The notes under the pieces were generated by a model. That model did not search any database, was not told the DNA's origin, and saw nothing but the letters and a program-made list of their open reading frames with translations. A stretch of 64,000 bases of DNA from Clostridia bacterium. Its GTDB lineage: Bacteria > Bacillota > Clostridia > Lachnospirales > Lachnospiraceae. Below, piece by piece: positions 16,621 to 25,519 of this stretch (its first letter is position 1; each line of letters starts with the position of its first letter). Made by a program: the position numbers and the translations under genes. The stretch spans positions 95,118-159,117 of the forward strand of contig CAJTEN010000012.1 in NCBI GenBank assembly GCA_910575245.1, in the 5' to 3' direction.

Positions 16621-17598
16621 ATGAAGAAAGCAACGAAGATGGCAGCGCTTGTGCTTGCCATGACTATGACAGTTTCCGCGCTTACGGCATGCGGAAGCAG
16701 TGCGGACAATGCAGCGGATGCAGCCGGCGTGGAAGAGACGGCCGTGGAGGAAACCGGCACAGACGGTAGCGGTGAGGATGCGGCAGCGGATACAGATGCC
16801 GCAGCGGATACAGATGCCGCAGCGGATACAGATGTGGCGTCGGACACAGCCGAGACAGATGCGGCGGACAGCGATGCTGATGCAGAGCAGTCCACAGGAG
16901 CCATGACAAAGACAGAGGGTGTCCTGACATTCGGCACCAATGCAGAATTCCCGCCCTTTGAGTTTGTGGCAGGAACCGGTGTGATCGATCAGTATGACGG
17001 TATTGACATGGCTATCGCGAAGCAGATCGCCGAGGATAACGGTATGACGGCAGCAGTTGAGAATATGGAGTTTGACTCACTGTTAGTGGCACTGCAGAAT
17101 GGACAGATCGATGCGGCTATCGCAGGTATGACGATAACAGAGGAGCGTAAGGAAGAGGCTGATTTTTCCATTCCCTACTATACGGCAACGCAGGTTATGA
17201 TTGTGAAGGAAGATTCCGACATTGCAGCAGCCGCGGATATGGCGGATAAGAAGATCTGTGTCGTACAGGGTTATACCGGAGAAATCTGTGTCAATGACAT
17301 GGGCTATCCCTATGAAGCATTCAAGAAGGGTACAGAGGCCGTTATGGAACTGGCAAACGGCAAGTGCGATGTAGTCGTAATTGACTCCGCCACTGCCCAG
17401 AAATACGTGGATGAAAACGAAGGGCTTAAAATCGTGGAAGATGCGGATGCTTTTGAGTCTGAGGAATACGCTGTTGCAGTACGGAAAGGCAACACAGAGC
17501 TGCTTGACATGATTAACAGTGCGATCGAAGCGAAGCTTGCAGACGGTACAATCTCTGAACTGGGTGTTCAGTATACCGAGGAGATTACGGCGGAATAA
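16621..17598 (+). CDS. Polar amino acid ABC transporter, substrate-binding lipoprotein
   Basis: A 325-residue protein with a lipobox (LTACG, Cys 24). A 70-residue Ala/Asp/Glu/Thr-rich linker follows, partly built from three 18-bp tandem repeats (AADTDA). The type-II periplasmic-binding fold (SBP_bac_3) has the canonical lobe order: GTNAEFPPFEF, IDMAIAKQIAEDNG, AAIAGMTITEERKEEADFS, then VVQGYTGEICV and DVVVIDSATAQKYV. It captures a polar amino acid outside the cell. RBS AGGAGGAG precedes the ATG. Confidence 0.93.
   Translation: MKKATKMAALVLAMTMTVSALTACGSSADNAADAAGVEETAVEETGTDGSGEDAAADTDAAADTDAAADTDVASDTAETDAADSDADAEQSTGAMTKTEGVLTFGTNAEFPPFEFVAGTGVIDQYDGIDMAIAKQIAEDNGMTAAVENMEFDSLLVALQNGQIDAAIAGMTITEERKEEADFSIPYYTATQVMIVKEDSDIAAAADMADKKICVVQGYTGEICVNDMGYPYEAFKKGTEAVMELANGKCDVVVIDSATAQKYVDENEGLKIVEDADAFESEEYAVAVRKGNTELLDMINSAIEAKLADGTISELGVQYTEEITAE
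16783..16836 (+). repeat. 18-bp tandem repeat, three units, in binding-protein linker
   Basis: The unit GCAGCGGATACAGATGCC is repeated three times with two changes in the last unit; each unit encodes AADTDA. Confidence 0.85.
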
Positions 17599-17624
17599 AC
17601 TGCTTACGGATTTTCTGCTTCATA

Positions 17625-17675
17625 AAACCGATGCCGGACAGAATTCTCTGAATTTCTGCGGCATCGGTTTTATGC
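17625..17675 (+). terminator. Terminator of the amino acid transporter operon
   Basis: AAACCGATGCCG (17625-17636) is complementary to CGGCATCGGTTT (17659-17670), with T-rich sequence after the stem. Confidence 0.75.
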
Positions 17676-17780
17676 ATTTGCTTTTCTTTTCGCAGAGGAA
17701 TATAATGGAAATACATTGCATGGAAATTATTACGGGCCGATGAACCATACAGGCCGCCCAGGAAGAGAGGAAGGGACAGA

Positions 17781-18206
17781 ATGAGTGAGAGATTATCCCC
17801 TGTAACACAGAAGATTATGGAAGACCGATTCGGGTGCGACACGGTGATTGCCGTTGCAACAGTAGAAGACGGAAGACCTTATGTACGTAATGTAAACAGT
17901 TATTATGAGAACGGTTCTTTCTATATTATAACCTATGCACTTTCGAATAAAATGCGGCAGATTGCAGGGAACCCTGAAGTAGCGGTATGCGGGGAATGGT
18001 TTACCGGACATGGGATCGCTGAGAACATGGGGCATATTCTGAAAGAGGAAAACGAAGACATTGCCGATAAACTCCGGGTGGTGTTTGATGAATGGTATGG
18101 AAACGGACATATTGATGAGAGCGATTCCAACACATGTATTCTTCGGATTAAACTGACGGAGGGAGATCTTGCCGATCACGGAACGTGGTATCATATTGAT
18201 TGGTAA
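17781..18206 (+). CDS. Pyridoxamine 5'-phosphate oxidase-like flavin-binding protein
   Basis: A 141-residue protein with the split-barrel FMN-binding pattern: TVIAVATVEDGRPYVRNVNSY, FYIITYALSNKMRQIAGNPEVAV and a terminal GTWYHIDW. It is of the general-stress/nitroimidazole-resistance type rather than a true PdxH (short, lacking the PLP-binding C-terminus). A cytosolic flavin- or F420-linked oxidoreductase role is likely; the substrate is unknown. Confidence 0.75.
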   Translation: MSERLSPVTQKIMEDRFGCDTVIAVATVEDGRPYVRNVNSYYENGSFYIITYALSNKMRQIAGNPEVAVCGEWFTGHGIAENMGHILKEENEDIADKLRVVFDEWYGNGHIDESDSNTCILRIKLTEGDLADHGTWYHIDW

Positions 18207-18287
18207 CGGTTCAGCCTTCAGCTTCCCTGTTACGGAATCTGTCCATTCCAGGCCGCCTTCAGCGGGGGACAGATTCCCTCTTGTTAC
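18203..18287 (-). repeat. Family 2 repeat, short inverted copy
   Basis: On the reverse strand it reads GACAGATTCCGTAACAGGG, then GGCTGAACCGTTAC, matching the right end of the copies at 25317 and 29733. It starts inside the stop codon region of the preceding gene and ends GTTAC at 18287. The remaining 150 bp before LanF is A/T-rich and probably holds its promoter. Confidence 0.6.
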
Positions 18288-18438
18288 AAATTATATCGAA
18301 ATCTTTATCAAATCTTCAAAAATACCAGATATTCTTTTTATAGTTGAAACAATTCCAATATTGATACGGCAGTATTGTCACAATGGTGGGACGGTTTGCC
18401 GTATGGAACCGCAGAAGTGCAGAAAGGATATCACACAA

Positions 18439-19143
18439 ATGGATATGATTCTGGAAACGTTGAATCTCACTAAGAAGTTTAAGAAGCAGACGGCCGTTGA
18501 CCGGTTATCGATCGGTATCGAAAGAAATTCCGTATATGGACTGCTTGGCCCGAACGGGGCCGGGAAATCCACGACGCTTAAGATGATCACCGGTATGCAA
18601 AACCCGTCCTCAGGCAGTATAAAGTTTGAGGGGCATCAGTGGCACAGAGAGGATCTGAAGGATATCGGGGCGCTGATCGAGACGCCGCCAATCTATGATA
18701 ATCTGACAGCCAAAGAGAATCTCAGGGTGAAAACAACGCTGTTGGGAATTCCTGAATCGCGTATTGACGAAGTCCTGCAGACGGTTGACCTGACCGGAAC
18801 AGGGAAGAAAAAGGCAGGACAGTTTTCCATGGGAATGAAGCAGCGGCTTGGGATTGCACTGGCTCTTCTGAACCGGCCGAAGCTGTTGATCCTGGATGAG
18901 CCAACAAACGGGCTTGATCCTCTGGGGATTCAGGATATGAGGGAACTGATCAGATCTTTTCCGAAACAGGGCATCACGGTCATATTATCGAGCCATATTC
19001 TGAGTGAAGTGGAACAGATTGCGGATCACATCGGTATTATTGTAAATGGCAGACTGGGGTACAGCGGTGTGACTGGACATGAGGAGGATCTGGAAGCATT
19101 GTTTATGAGAGTTATGCGGGAATGCAGAAAGGAGGCAGATTGA
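18439..19143 (+). CDS. Lantibiotic-immunity type ABC transporter, ATP-binding protein (LanF)
   Basis: A 234-residue ATPase of the BcrA/LanF group. Walker A GPNGAGKS (37-44), signature FSMGMKQ, Walker B LLILDEPTNGLDP. The Q-loop position reads IETPPIY: a Glu replaces the usual Gln, the E-loop characteristic of LanF immunity ATPases. The start at 18439 is preceded by AGAAAGGA; a longer frame starting at 18169 overlaps the previous gene and is not supported. With the two permeases that follow it should expel or displace lantibiotic-like peptides from the membrane. Confidence 0.88.
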   Translation: MDMILETLNLTKKFKKQTAVDRLSIGIERNSVYGLLGPNGAGKSTTLKMITGMQNPSSGSIKFEGHQWHREDLKDIGALIETPPIYDNLTAKENLRVKTTLLGIPESRIDEVLQTVDLTGTGKKKAGQFSMGMKQRLGIALALLNRPKLLILDEPTNGLDPLGIQDMRELIRSFPKQGITVILSSHILSEVEQIADHIGIIVNGRLGYSGVTGHEEDLEALFMRVMRECRKEAD

Positions 19144-19144
19144 T

Positions 19145-19897
19145 ATGATTTTGAACATACGTGCGGAGAGGTTGAAGATGAAGCATACCTTTGGCAGTAT
19201 CCTGCCGCAGACCGCGGCTCTGTTGACGCTGGTTCTTACGTTGGGCCTGGCTTACGGGAATGAGTACTATTCCGCGAATGCGTGGAACTGGTGGTATGTC
19301 ATGCTTTTACCGGGCATGCTGTGCGTGCTGTGCTGTCTGGGGATCAAAAGAGAGAAGAAAATGCATTATTGTAATCTGTTATCGCTTCCTGTCTCAACGG
19401 AAAGTTGCCTTATGGCTAAAATTGTCTGTTATGCAATGGGGCTCTGCACAGCGAACCTGATCATAGCCGCCGGAACATTTGCGGCAGGCAGGCTGTGGGG
19501 AAGTGATATCCCACTCATGAATGGATTTGCGGCGGCAATTTTGCTGTGCATATGTTATTTATGGGAGATACCGCTTTTCCTATGGCTGGGAGCCCGTTTT
19601 GGTACTTTTATCAGTCTGTTTTCCTGTATGGTATTGTCCGCAGTAGGTGTGGGGCTACTTGCCGATTCTGATCTGTGGTGGCTTTTTCCGGCCGCAATCC
19701 CGGTCAGACTGATGTGCCCGGTACTCGGTATTATGCCGAACGGCCTGTTGGTTTCACCGGACAGTCCTCTTCGGGATGCGGGGATTATTCTTCCGGGGAT
19801 TCTGATTTGTCTGATCTGGTTCGTATTTATGACATATGTGTCGATTCGAAGACTTATACCGGCCTTTTATGGAGCATATGGGACGGGGATAACATAA
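19145..19897 (+). CDS. Lantibiotic-immunity ABC permease, MutE/EpiE type (LanE)
   Basis: A 250-residue protein with about six membrane helices. The opening NIRAERLKMKHTFGSILPQ and the later GMLCVLCCLGIKREKKMHYCN are typical of the MutE/EpiE family. The gene begins 1 nt after the LanF stop. It forms the membrane part of the immunity transporter with the next permease. Confidence 0.8.
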   Translation: MILNIRAERLKMKHTFGSILPQTAALLTLVLTLGLAYGNEYYSANAWNWWYVMLLPGMLCVLCCLGIKREKKMHYCNLLSLPVSTESCLMAKIVCYAMGLCTANLIIAAGTFAAGRLWGSDIPLMNGFAAAILLCICYLWEIPLFLWLGARFGTFISLFSCMVLSAVGVGLLADSDLWWLFPAAIPVRLMCPVLGIMPNGLLVSPDSPLRDAGIILPGILICLIWFVFMTYVSIRRLIPAFYGAYGTGIT

Positions 19898-19975
19898 TGC
19901 GCAGGCTTAAGAATAGGCAGGAATAAGATTGGAAATCTGCCATGCGTAGAAAGCGGCAGTAGAAACGAGGTAATC

Positions 19976-20725
19976 ATGAATGCGTTAGTCTCTTACTTGA
20001 AAGCGGATTTTATAAAAGTAAAATATACGACTCTTTGTATTGCACATCTGGTCATCCCGATTATGATGGCAGGGATATTTTTGGCCTATTATGCCGTCTC
20101 TCCGTGGAATGCCTACAGTAAGATACAGGCATTTTACCAGATTATGGGGATGGGCTATCCGTTCCTGATTGGAGTATTCTGTGCTGTCACGGCGGAGCAG
20201 GAGCGGACGGCAGGAAACTATCAGGCGATGCTTGCCACTGCCGACAGGAGAATTCCATTTTTCAGTAAGCTGCTGCTTCTGATATTACTGGGGGTATTTT
20301 CTGTCACGGTTGCATCGGCAATGTTTGGAACGGGATACTTTTGGGGATTGAAACAGCGGGCGGTAGGATATTCTTTTTACTGGATCGTGGCAGCTGTCAT
20401 GCTGGGAAGTAACCTCTTTCTCTATATCCTGCATTTGTTCCTGGCGTTGAGGATGAATCAGGGGATAACCATAGGAATCGGTATTGCGGAAAGTCTTCTG
20501 TCGGCTCTGTGCCTGACCGGATTGGGAGAGCGGGTCTGGGTCTATATTCCGGCAGCCTGGGCAGGCAGAATGACAGGGTATGTGCTGGCGGTCTGCAGCG
20601 GGACGGAGGTGCCGCTGTCCGGATGTAGAAAGGCGGCAATGGTTTGTGTCATGGTGACACTTATGTCATTTATTATGTATGGGATATGGGCCTGCCGTTG
20701 GGATGGAAGAGATGTGGGCGAATGA
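19976..20725 (+). CDS. Lantibiotic-immunity ABC permease, MutG type (LanG)
   Basis: A 249-residue protein with about six membrane helices. The opening LVSYLKADFIKVKYTTL and the internal TAEQERTAGNYQAMLATADRR (split here as a cytosolic loop) are characteristic of the MutG family. It is homologous in layout to LanE and lies 78 bp downstream of it. It completes an F-E-G immunity transporter. Confidence 0.8.
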   Translation: MNALVSYLKADFIKVKYTTLCIAHLVIPIMMAGIFLAYYAVSPWNAYSKIQAFYQIMGMGYPFLIGVFCAVTAEQERTAGNYQAMLATADRRIPFFSKLLLLILLGVFSVTVASAMFGTGYFWGLKQRAVGYSFYWIVAAVMLGSNLFLYILHLFLALRMNQGITIGIGIAESLLSALCLTGLGERVWVYIPAAWAGRMTGYVLAVCSGTEVPLSGCRKAAMVCVMVTLMSFIMYGIWACRWDGRDVGE

Positions 20726-20840
20726 TTTTGAGTTGCATCCGCGAATTATGTGTTTTATACTGGAAATATAGAAAGGGGTATCTGTGCATAGAGCGGTATC
20801 ATGCCGCAGGACGGTGCAGAACCGGAAATGGAGGGAAATT

Positions 20841-21407
20841 ATGCAAAATCAAAATGTATCTGCCACAGAGGCGCTGGAAAAGCTGAAAGAGGGAAACCAG
20901 AAGTATCTGGCGGCCACATCAAATCCCGGAGATATCTCGCCCAGGATCAGACAATATACCTGTGAAAACGGGCAGTCGCCGTATGCAATCGTGGTAACCT
21001 GTTCGGATTCCAGGGTGATTCCGGAAAGTATCTTTTCGGCAGGAATCGGGGAATTATTCGTAATCCGTGTGGCAGGTAACGTGATGGATAATCATCAGCT
21101 CGGAAGCGTTGAATATGCGGCGGACCATCTTGGCACTAAGCTGGTAGTGGTGCTCGGACATAGCAACTGTGGTGCGGTAGGCGCTGCGGTGCATCATGAC
21201 CCAAGCGGCTATGTGAAATACATAACTGATGAGATCCGCAGGGCAATCGGTGACGAGAAGGACGAAGCCAAGGCATGCTGCCTGAATGTACAAAGAAGCG
21301 TATCCGTTATCAGGGAAAGCCTGAAAGAGATGGTAGATCAGGGAAAACTTACAGTGTGCGGAGCTGTCTACAAGATCGACAGCGGTGAGGTTGAATTCCT
21401 GGATTAA
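20841..21407 (+). CDS. Beta-class carbonic anhydrase
   Basis: A 188-residue protein with the zinc ligands of beta-carbonic anhydrases: Cys54 in CSDSRV with the Asp56/Arg58 dyad, His107 and Cys110 in HSNCGAV. It interconverts CO2 and bicarbonate in the cytosol. The start at 20841 has GGAGGG upstream. Its position between LanG and the LanRK-like two-component genes is unusual; spacing (115 bp after LanG) allows co-transcription. Confidence 0.93.
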   Translation: MQNQNVSATEALEKLKEGNQKYLAATSNPGDISPRIRQYTCENGQSPYAIVVTCSDSRVIPESIFSAGIGELFVIRVAGNVMDNHQLGSVEYAADHLGTKLVVVLGHSNCGAVGAAVHHDPSGYVKYITDEIRRAIGDEKDEAKACCLNVQRSVSVIRESLKEMVDQGKLTVCGAVYKIDSGEVEFLD

Positions 21408-21432
21408 GGAACTGTCATCCAATGATTTATGT

Positions 21433-21464
21433 GTAACAGGGAAGCCGGAGGCTGAACTGTTAAC
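21433..21464 (+). repeat. Family 2 repeat, right-end hairpin
   Basis: GTAACAGGGAAGCC then GGCTGAACTGTTAAC; a compact hairpin 25 bp after the carbonic anhydrase stop. With the next fragment it accounts for the 302-bp gap before the response regulator. Confidence 0.6.
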
Positions 21465-21610
21465 GGACATTGGATTTCTTGTCATAACGACGTACACAAA
21501 GGATAAGAAAATGTAAATGTACTGTTGACAGGCACAGAGCTGCAAACGCGGCATCACGGGTACAGGGGACAGTTAAGATGGGCCGGTAGGAGTATCGGCT
21601 CATTTTATAT

Positions 21611-21640
21611 GTAACGGTTCATCCTTCGGATTATCTGGCA
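21611..21640 (+). repeat. Family 2 repeat, degenerate fragment
   Basis: GTAACGGTTCATCC, then a small ATCC/GGAT hairpin. It resembles the family 2 end with changes. Confidence 0.4.
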
Positions 21641-21709
21641 GCCTATGGTATGAGGCGAACCGTTTCTGAAAGGAGAATCCGGACAAACAGGAATATAGGA
21701 GGGGTAAAC

Positions 21710-22375
21710 ATGGCAAATATATTAGCGGTTGACGATGACGAGGCTATTTTAGTCATGCTGCGCAGGATTCTGGAGAAGGACGGCCATACTGTGACAATTG
21801 TTTCCGACCCGGCGGCGGCAGGGCGGATGAGGCTGGAGCAGTTCGATCTGATTCTTCTGGATGTAATGATGCCCGGAACAGACGGTTATATGCTGTGTGG
21901 GGAGATTCGGGAGCGTGTGGATTGTCCCATCCTCTTCCTGACGGCCAAGTCCGGGGAGGACAGTCTGGTGTATGGTTTGGAGAAGGGAGCCGATGATTAT
22001 ATCTGCAAACCTTTTGGAGCGGCGGAGCTTCGTGCCCGGGTAGCGGCTCACTTAAGACGGGAAAAACGAGAACGGTTCGTAGGGATAGGATTTGAGAGAT
22101 CCCGGTTCAACTTTCTGGCAAAACAGCTGACCGTAGGAGAGAGCAGCATCCCGCTGACGAAAGCGGAATACAGAATCTGTGAATTTCTCGCAAGAAATCA
22201 TGGACAGGTTTTCTCGAAGGAACAGATCTATGAGAAAGTGTTCGGATATGACGGCGAGAGTGACGAGGCAACAATAGCAACACATATCAGGAATATCCGC
22301 AGCAAACTGGAGGCCTGTGACTATTCGCCGATCAGGACCGTGTGGGGAATCGGATATAAATGGGAGGAGCAGTAA
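21710..22375 (+). CDS. Response regulator, OmpR/LanR-like
   Basis: A 221-residue protein. The receiver domain has acidic residues VDDDE, phosphoacceptor Asp in LILLDVMMPG, and the Lys in CKPFGAAEL. The C-terminal winged helix (about 128-220) ends TVWGIGYKWEEQ. The start at 21710 has AGGAGGGG upstream. It overlaps the kinase gene by one base (TAATG). Its location suggests it controls the LanFEG genes upstream. Confidence 0.92.
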   Translation: MANILAVDDDEAILVMLRRILEKDGHTVTIVSDPAAAGRMRLEQFDLILLDVMMPGTDGYMLCGEIRERVDCPILFLTAKSGEDSLVYGLEKGADDYICKPFGAAELRARVAAHLRREKRERFVGIGFERSRFNFLAKQLTVGESSIPLTKAEYRICEFLARNHGQVFSKEQIYEKVFGYDGESDEATIATHIRNIRSKLEACDYSPIRTVWGIGYKWEEQ

Positions 22376-23799
22376 TGGCAATTCAAAAACAACGGACGGA
22401 GATTCCGATAGGACTGTTTTTCCTGAAGTATTTCGGATACCTCCTTATCGGATTTGTGGGCATTGCAGTGTTAGCGATGCTTGCTTTTAACATGCTGTGG
22501 ACGAGCGACGCGGTCTATCCTGCGCGTTACACGGAACAGCAGGCGCTTCTTGCGGTTCCGGTGATAGAGGAAGCACAGGAAGTGAGCGCGCAGATAATTC
22601 CGGAACTTTGCAGGTATGCAGTGTTCGACGAAGCGGGCATCCTGCTGGGAGGGGATCTGAAGGAGAAGGATGCACAAAGGGCGTGGGAGGCAGTAGAAGG
22701 CAAGCGGTCGAATATGGGAGGGATTATCGGAGGATATTATTATAAAGTCATCCGGAGGACAGGAGAATACTGTGTGCTGCGTTACCAGATCATATCACAG
22801 TATCAGTCGGAAATCCTGAGAAAGTATCTTCCGCCGCCCGAGATACTGATCCTGGCAGTGATGCTTGCAATGGTTCTGGCTGTGGTTGTCCTGACTGCCG
22901 TCAGATTCAGCAGAGTCATGCGCAGGAAGCTATCGCCCTTGATTCAGGCAGCGGACAGAATACAGAAGCAGGAACTGGATTTTTCGGTAGATAGAGGAAA
23001 CGTCAGAGAAATCAATGATATTCTGGAAGCCATGGATGATATGAGGGCGGCGCTTGGACAGTCGTTAAAAGAACAGTGGCAGACAGAGCAGCGGAAACAG
23101 GAACAGATGGCGGCACTGGCACATGATCTGAAGACTCCCCTCACTCTTGTGAGAGGCAATGCGGAACTGCTCTGCGATATGGAGCTTACCGAAGAGCAGC
23201 AGGCGTGTGCGGAATGTATTGCTGGAAATGCCATACAGATGCAGAATTATGTACAGACGCTGATCGAGATCATCAGAACTTCACAGTCGCCGCCTGTCCG
23301 TAAAAGGAATGTGGACATTGCGATCTGCCTTTCGGAAGTAAAAAAGCGGGCTGAGAGATTATGTGCCATGCACCAGTTAAATCTTATGTGGGAAGACAGC
23401 CTGAAGCAGAGGGAGATTTATGCGGAGCCGGATCTTCTGGGCAGAGCGCTGCAGAATATAATTGACAACGCAGTCGAGTACACACCACAGGGCGGTACGG
23501 TTTCCCTGGAAATCTGGGATGATGGGGAGGATGTAGTCTTCAGGGTCTCAGACACAGGATGCGGATTTAGCCCGAAGGCGCTTCGGCACGGCAAGGAGCA
23601 GTTCTATATGGATGATGACAGCCGTACGGCCGCGAAGACACATTATGGTATGGGACTGTATATTGTCGATATGATTGCAGCACAGCATAAGGGTACACTG
23701 ATCCTGGAGAATTCGCCGGTGACCGGAGGGGCATGCGTGACGGTCAGGATACCGGGCAGAGTATCACGGATGACGGAAATAAACGAAGTTCCTGTGTAG
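22375..23799 (+). CDS. Sensor histidine kinase, LanK-like
   Basis: A 474-residue protein. It has a membrane helix near 20-42, an extracytoplasmic loop of about 110 residues, a second helix (about 160-180), a HAMP-like linker, the H-box HDLKTPLTLVRGNAELL, N-box IIDNAVEYTP, and G-boxes DTGCGFS and YGMGLYIV. The architecture fits EnvZ/NisK-type lantibiotic sensors. The start overlaps the regulator stop, so the two are translationally coupled. It is convergent with the MATE gene, 4 bp apart. Confidence 0.9.
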   Translation: MAIQKQRTEIPIGLFFLKYFGYLLIGFVGIAVLAMLAFNMLWTSDAVYPARYTEQQALLAVPVIEEAQEVSAQIIPELCRYAVFDEAGILLGGDLKEKDAQRAWEAVEGKRSNMGGIIGGYYYKVIRRTGEYCVLRYQIISQYQSEILRKYLPPPEILILAVMLAMVLAVVVLTAVRFSRVMRRKLSPLIQAADRIQKQELDFSVDRGNVREINDILEAMDDMRAALGQSLKEQWQTEQRKQEQMAALAHDLKTPLTLVRGNAELLCDMELTEEQQACAECIAGNAIQMQNYVQTLIEIIRTSQSPPVRKRNVDIAICLSEVKKRAERLCAMHQLNLMWEDSLKQREIYAEPDLLGRALQNIIDNAVEYTPQGGTVSLEIWDDGEDVVFRVSDTGCGFSPKALRHGKEQFYMDDDSRTAAKTHYGMGLYIVDMIAAQHKGTLILENSPVTGGACVTVRIPGRVSRMTEINEVPV

Positions 23800-23803
23800 G
23801 TTT

Positions 23804-25180
23804 TCAGATCTTGATCTGCGTCCATTTCCCCTGCTTAAACCGTATCGATGCAAAGATAAACCGTGATACCTGGTCTGCCAGAACACCCAGCCAGATACCG
23901 ACGATGCCGAAGCCGAGTACATAACCACCCAGAAAGGAACCTATCGTACGGATAAAGGTGACACTGATGGTGGAGGCAACTGCCGTGTAGAGCGTGTCGC
24001 CGGCGCCTCTGAGACAGCCCATATATACGACCTGTATGATCTGGAAGGCAACTACGAAGATGATAACGCGCATGATGCCGACACCGATCGCGACAATGTG
24101 CTCTTCTTCGAAAAAGAGGTTCATCAGCGATCTGGCGCCGAAGAAATAAAGCGCGGCAAGACATACGGAAATGAAGGCTCCGAACATCCGGCAGATGCTG
24201 CCGAATTCTTTTGCCATTTTCTCGTCGCCGGCGCCCAGACTTCGTCCGATCAACGCAACCGCCGCGGCCTGCAGACCGTCGCCGAAAGAAAAGGAGAGCC
24301 CCATGATGTTCATGCCTACCTGATGGGCCGCCATGGCATCCGTTCCCTGGTTGGCTGCCATGATGGCGGTCAGCATGAACCCGATCCGCATCAGGATCTG
24401 TTCGAAGAAAACACTGTACCCCACATGAATCATGTTGCGCAGAGTTCTGGCGGCGGGCCATACTTTATTTTTCAAAATATAAGGGATGCTGATAAATCCG
24501 TCAGGATTCAGGATGGAGAGAATGCTCATGACGGAAGCAACCACGGTACCGAGCACCGTCGCCAGAGCCGCACCGTGTATACCGAGGGCAGGAAATCCAA
24601 AGTGCCCGTTGATCAGCAGATAGTTGAAAATAATATTCACCGTGCTGGAGGTTACGTTGGTGCGCATAGTGATTTTCGTGTTTCCGGCGCCGCGCTGTGC
24701 GGAATTAATACCCATTTGGATACAGTTAAAGATCATACCGCCCATGATAATCCGGAAGTAGGCAACCGCGCTGTCATGGGTTTCCGGCGTGGAACCGCAC
24801 AGCCGTATGATCGGGCCGGCTATTACGACAAACAGGATGCTCAAGAGGACTGAAGCTATAAGAATGAAAACAATGGAAGTACTTAAGATCCGGTTGGCTT
24901 CTTCGGGTTTCTCTTCCCCTCTTCTCCTGGCAACGAGAGCCGAGATGGCCACGTTGGTTGCAAAAAACAGCGATAATCCCACAAACTTAGGCTGCGTCGT
25001 AAGTCCTACGGCAGCTACCGCATAGGAGCCGAGGGAACTTACCATCAGAGAGTCTACCAGTCCGGCAAAGGCAGTAAAAAAGGACTCCACGATGGAAGGC
25101 CATGCCATGTTGAACGTGATGCGGATGTTTTCAGGGCTGTGTTTCGGTTGTTTTTCGGAGGATTTTTTCGTGATTGTCAT
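23804..25180 (-). CDS. MATE family efflux transporter
   Basis: A 458-residue membrane protein with about 12 helices in two homologous halves. Recognisable MATE segments are GLVDSLMVSSLG, GAGNTKI, and in the second half MAAHQVGMNIMGLSF, GRSLGAGD, GCLRGAGDTLYT. These antiporters export cationic drugs or metabolites using Na+ or H+. The family 3 repeat and a family 2 copy lie upstream. Confidence 0.92.
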   Translation of the reverse strand: MTITKKSSEKQPKHSPENIRITFNMAWPSIVESFFTAFAGLVDSLMVSSLGSYAVAAVGLTTQPKFVGLSLFFATNVAISALVARRRGEEKPEEANRILSTSIVFILIASVLLSILFVVIAGPIIRLCGSTPETHDSAVAYFRIIMGGMIFNCIQMGINSAQRGAGNTKITMRTNVTSSTVNIIFNYLLINGHFGFPALGIHGAALATVLGTVVASVMSILSILNPDGFISIPYILKNKVWPAARTLRNMIHVGYSVFFEQILMRIGFMLTAIMAANQGTDAMAAHQVGMNIMGLSFSFGDGLQAAAVALIGRSLGAGDEKMAKEFGSICRMFGAFISVCLAALYFFGARSLMNLFFEEEHIVAIGVGIMRVIIFVVAFQIIQVVYMGCLRGAGDTLYTAVASTISVTFIRTIGSFLGGYVLGFGIVGIWLGVLADQVSRFIFASIRFKQGKWTQIKI

Positions 25181-25223
25181 AGTAAGATTCCTGTTCCTGA
25201 ATGATTATAATGGAATATGTTAT

Positions 25224-25258
25224 TATAGTTAACGACATTAGAAACTTCGTTTACTATA
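25224..25258. repeat. Family 3 repeat, compact 35-bp form
   Basis: TATAGTTAACGA, a short loop, then TCGTTTACTATA: perfect ends with one internal mismatch. It is 44 bp upstream of the MATE start and could act as an operator or be a minimal mobile hairpin. Confidence 0.55.
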
Positions 25259-25316
25259 ATTATATTTTATAAAGTGTTCTTTTTCAATATGGTATCAGGA
25301 GATTGTCTGTATTTTC

Positions 25317-25519
25317 GTAACAGTTCAGCCCAGGACTTTGCATTTACTGCAAAGTCCGTGAGAATGTGTAGATATAGCCAAGGGAGCTGCCCCTCGCCGC
25401 AGGGCGCTAAACGTCCGGGGGACGTTTGTCCAGCGCCGACCGGAGTGGAACGTAGACACTTGGAAAAATTGAGCTTTGCTCAATTGGCAGATTCCGTAAC
25501 AGGGAGACCGAAGTCACGG
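25317..25519 (+). repeat. Family 2 repeat, near full length
   Basis: About 203 bp: left end GTAACAGTTCAGCCCAGG, hairpin ACTTTGCATTTACTGCAAAGT, inner hairpin around TAAACGTCC/GGACGTTT, the block GGAGTGGAACGTAGACACTTGG, then CAGATTCCGTAACAGGGAG; the far right end is degenerate. It serves as a reference for the family. No gene is visible in 25259-25828. Confidence 0.7.

Noticed and set aside
25317..25519. Regularly spaced short repeats suggesting CRISPR
   Set aside because: The repeats are dispersed palindromes with different interiors, not direct repeats separated by unique spacers of constant length.
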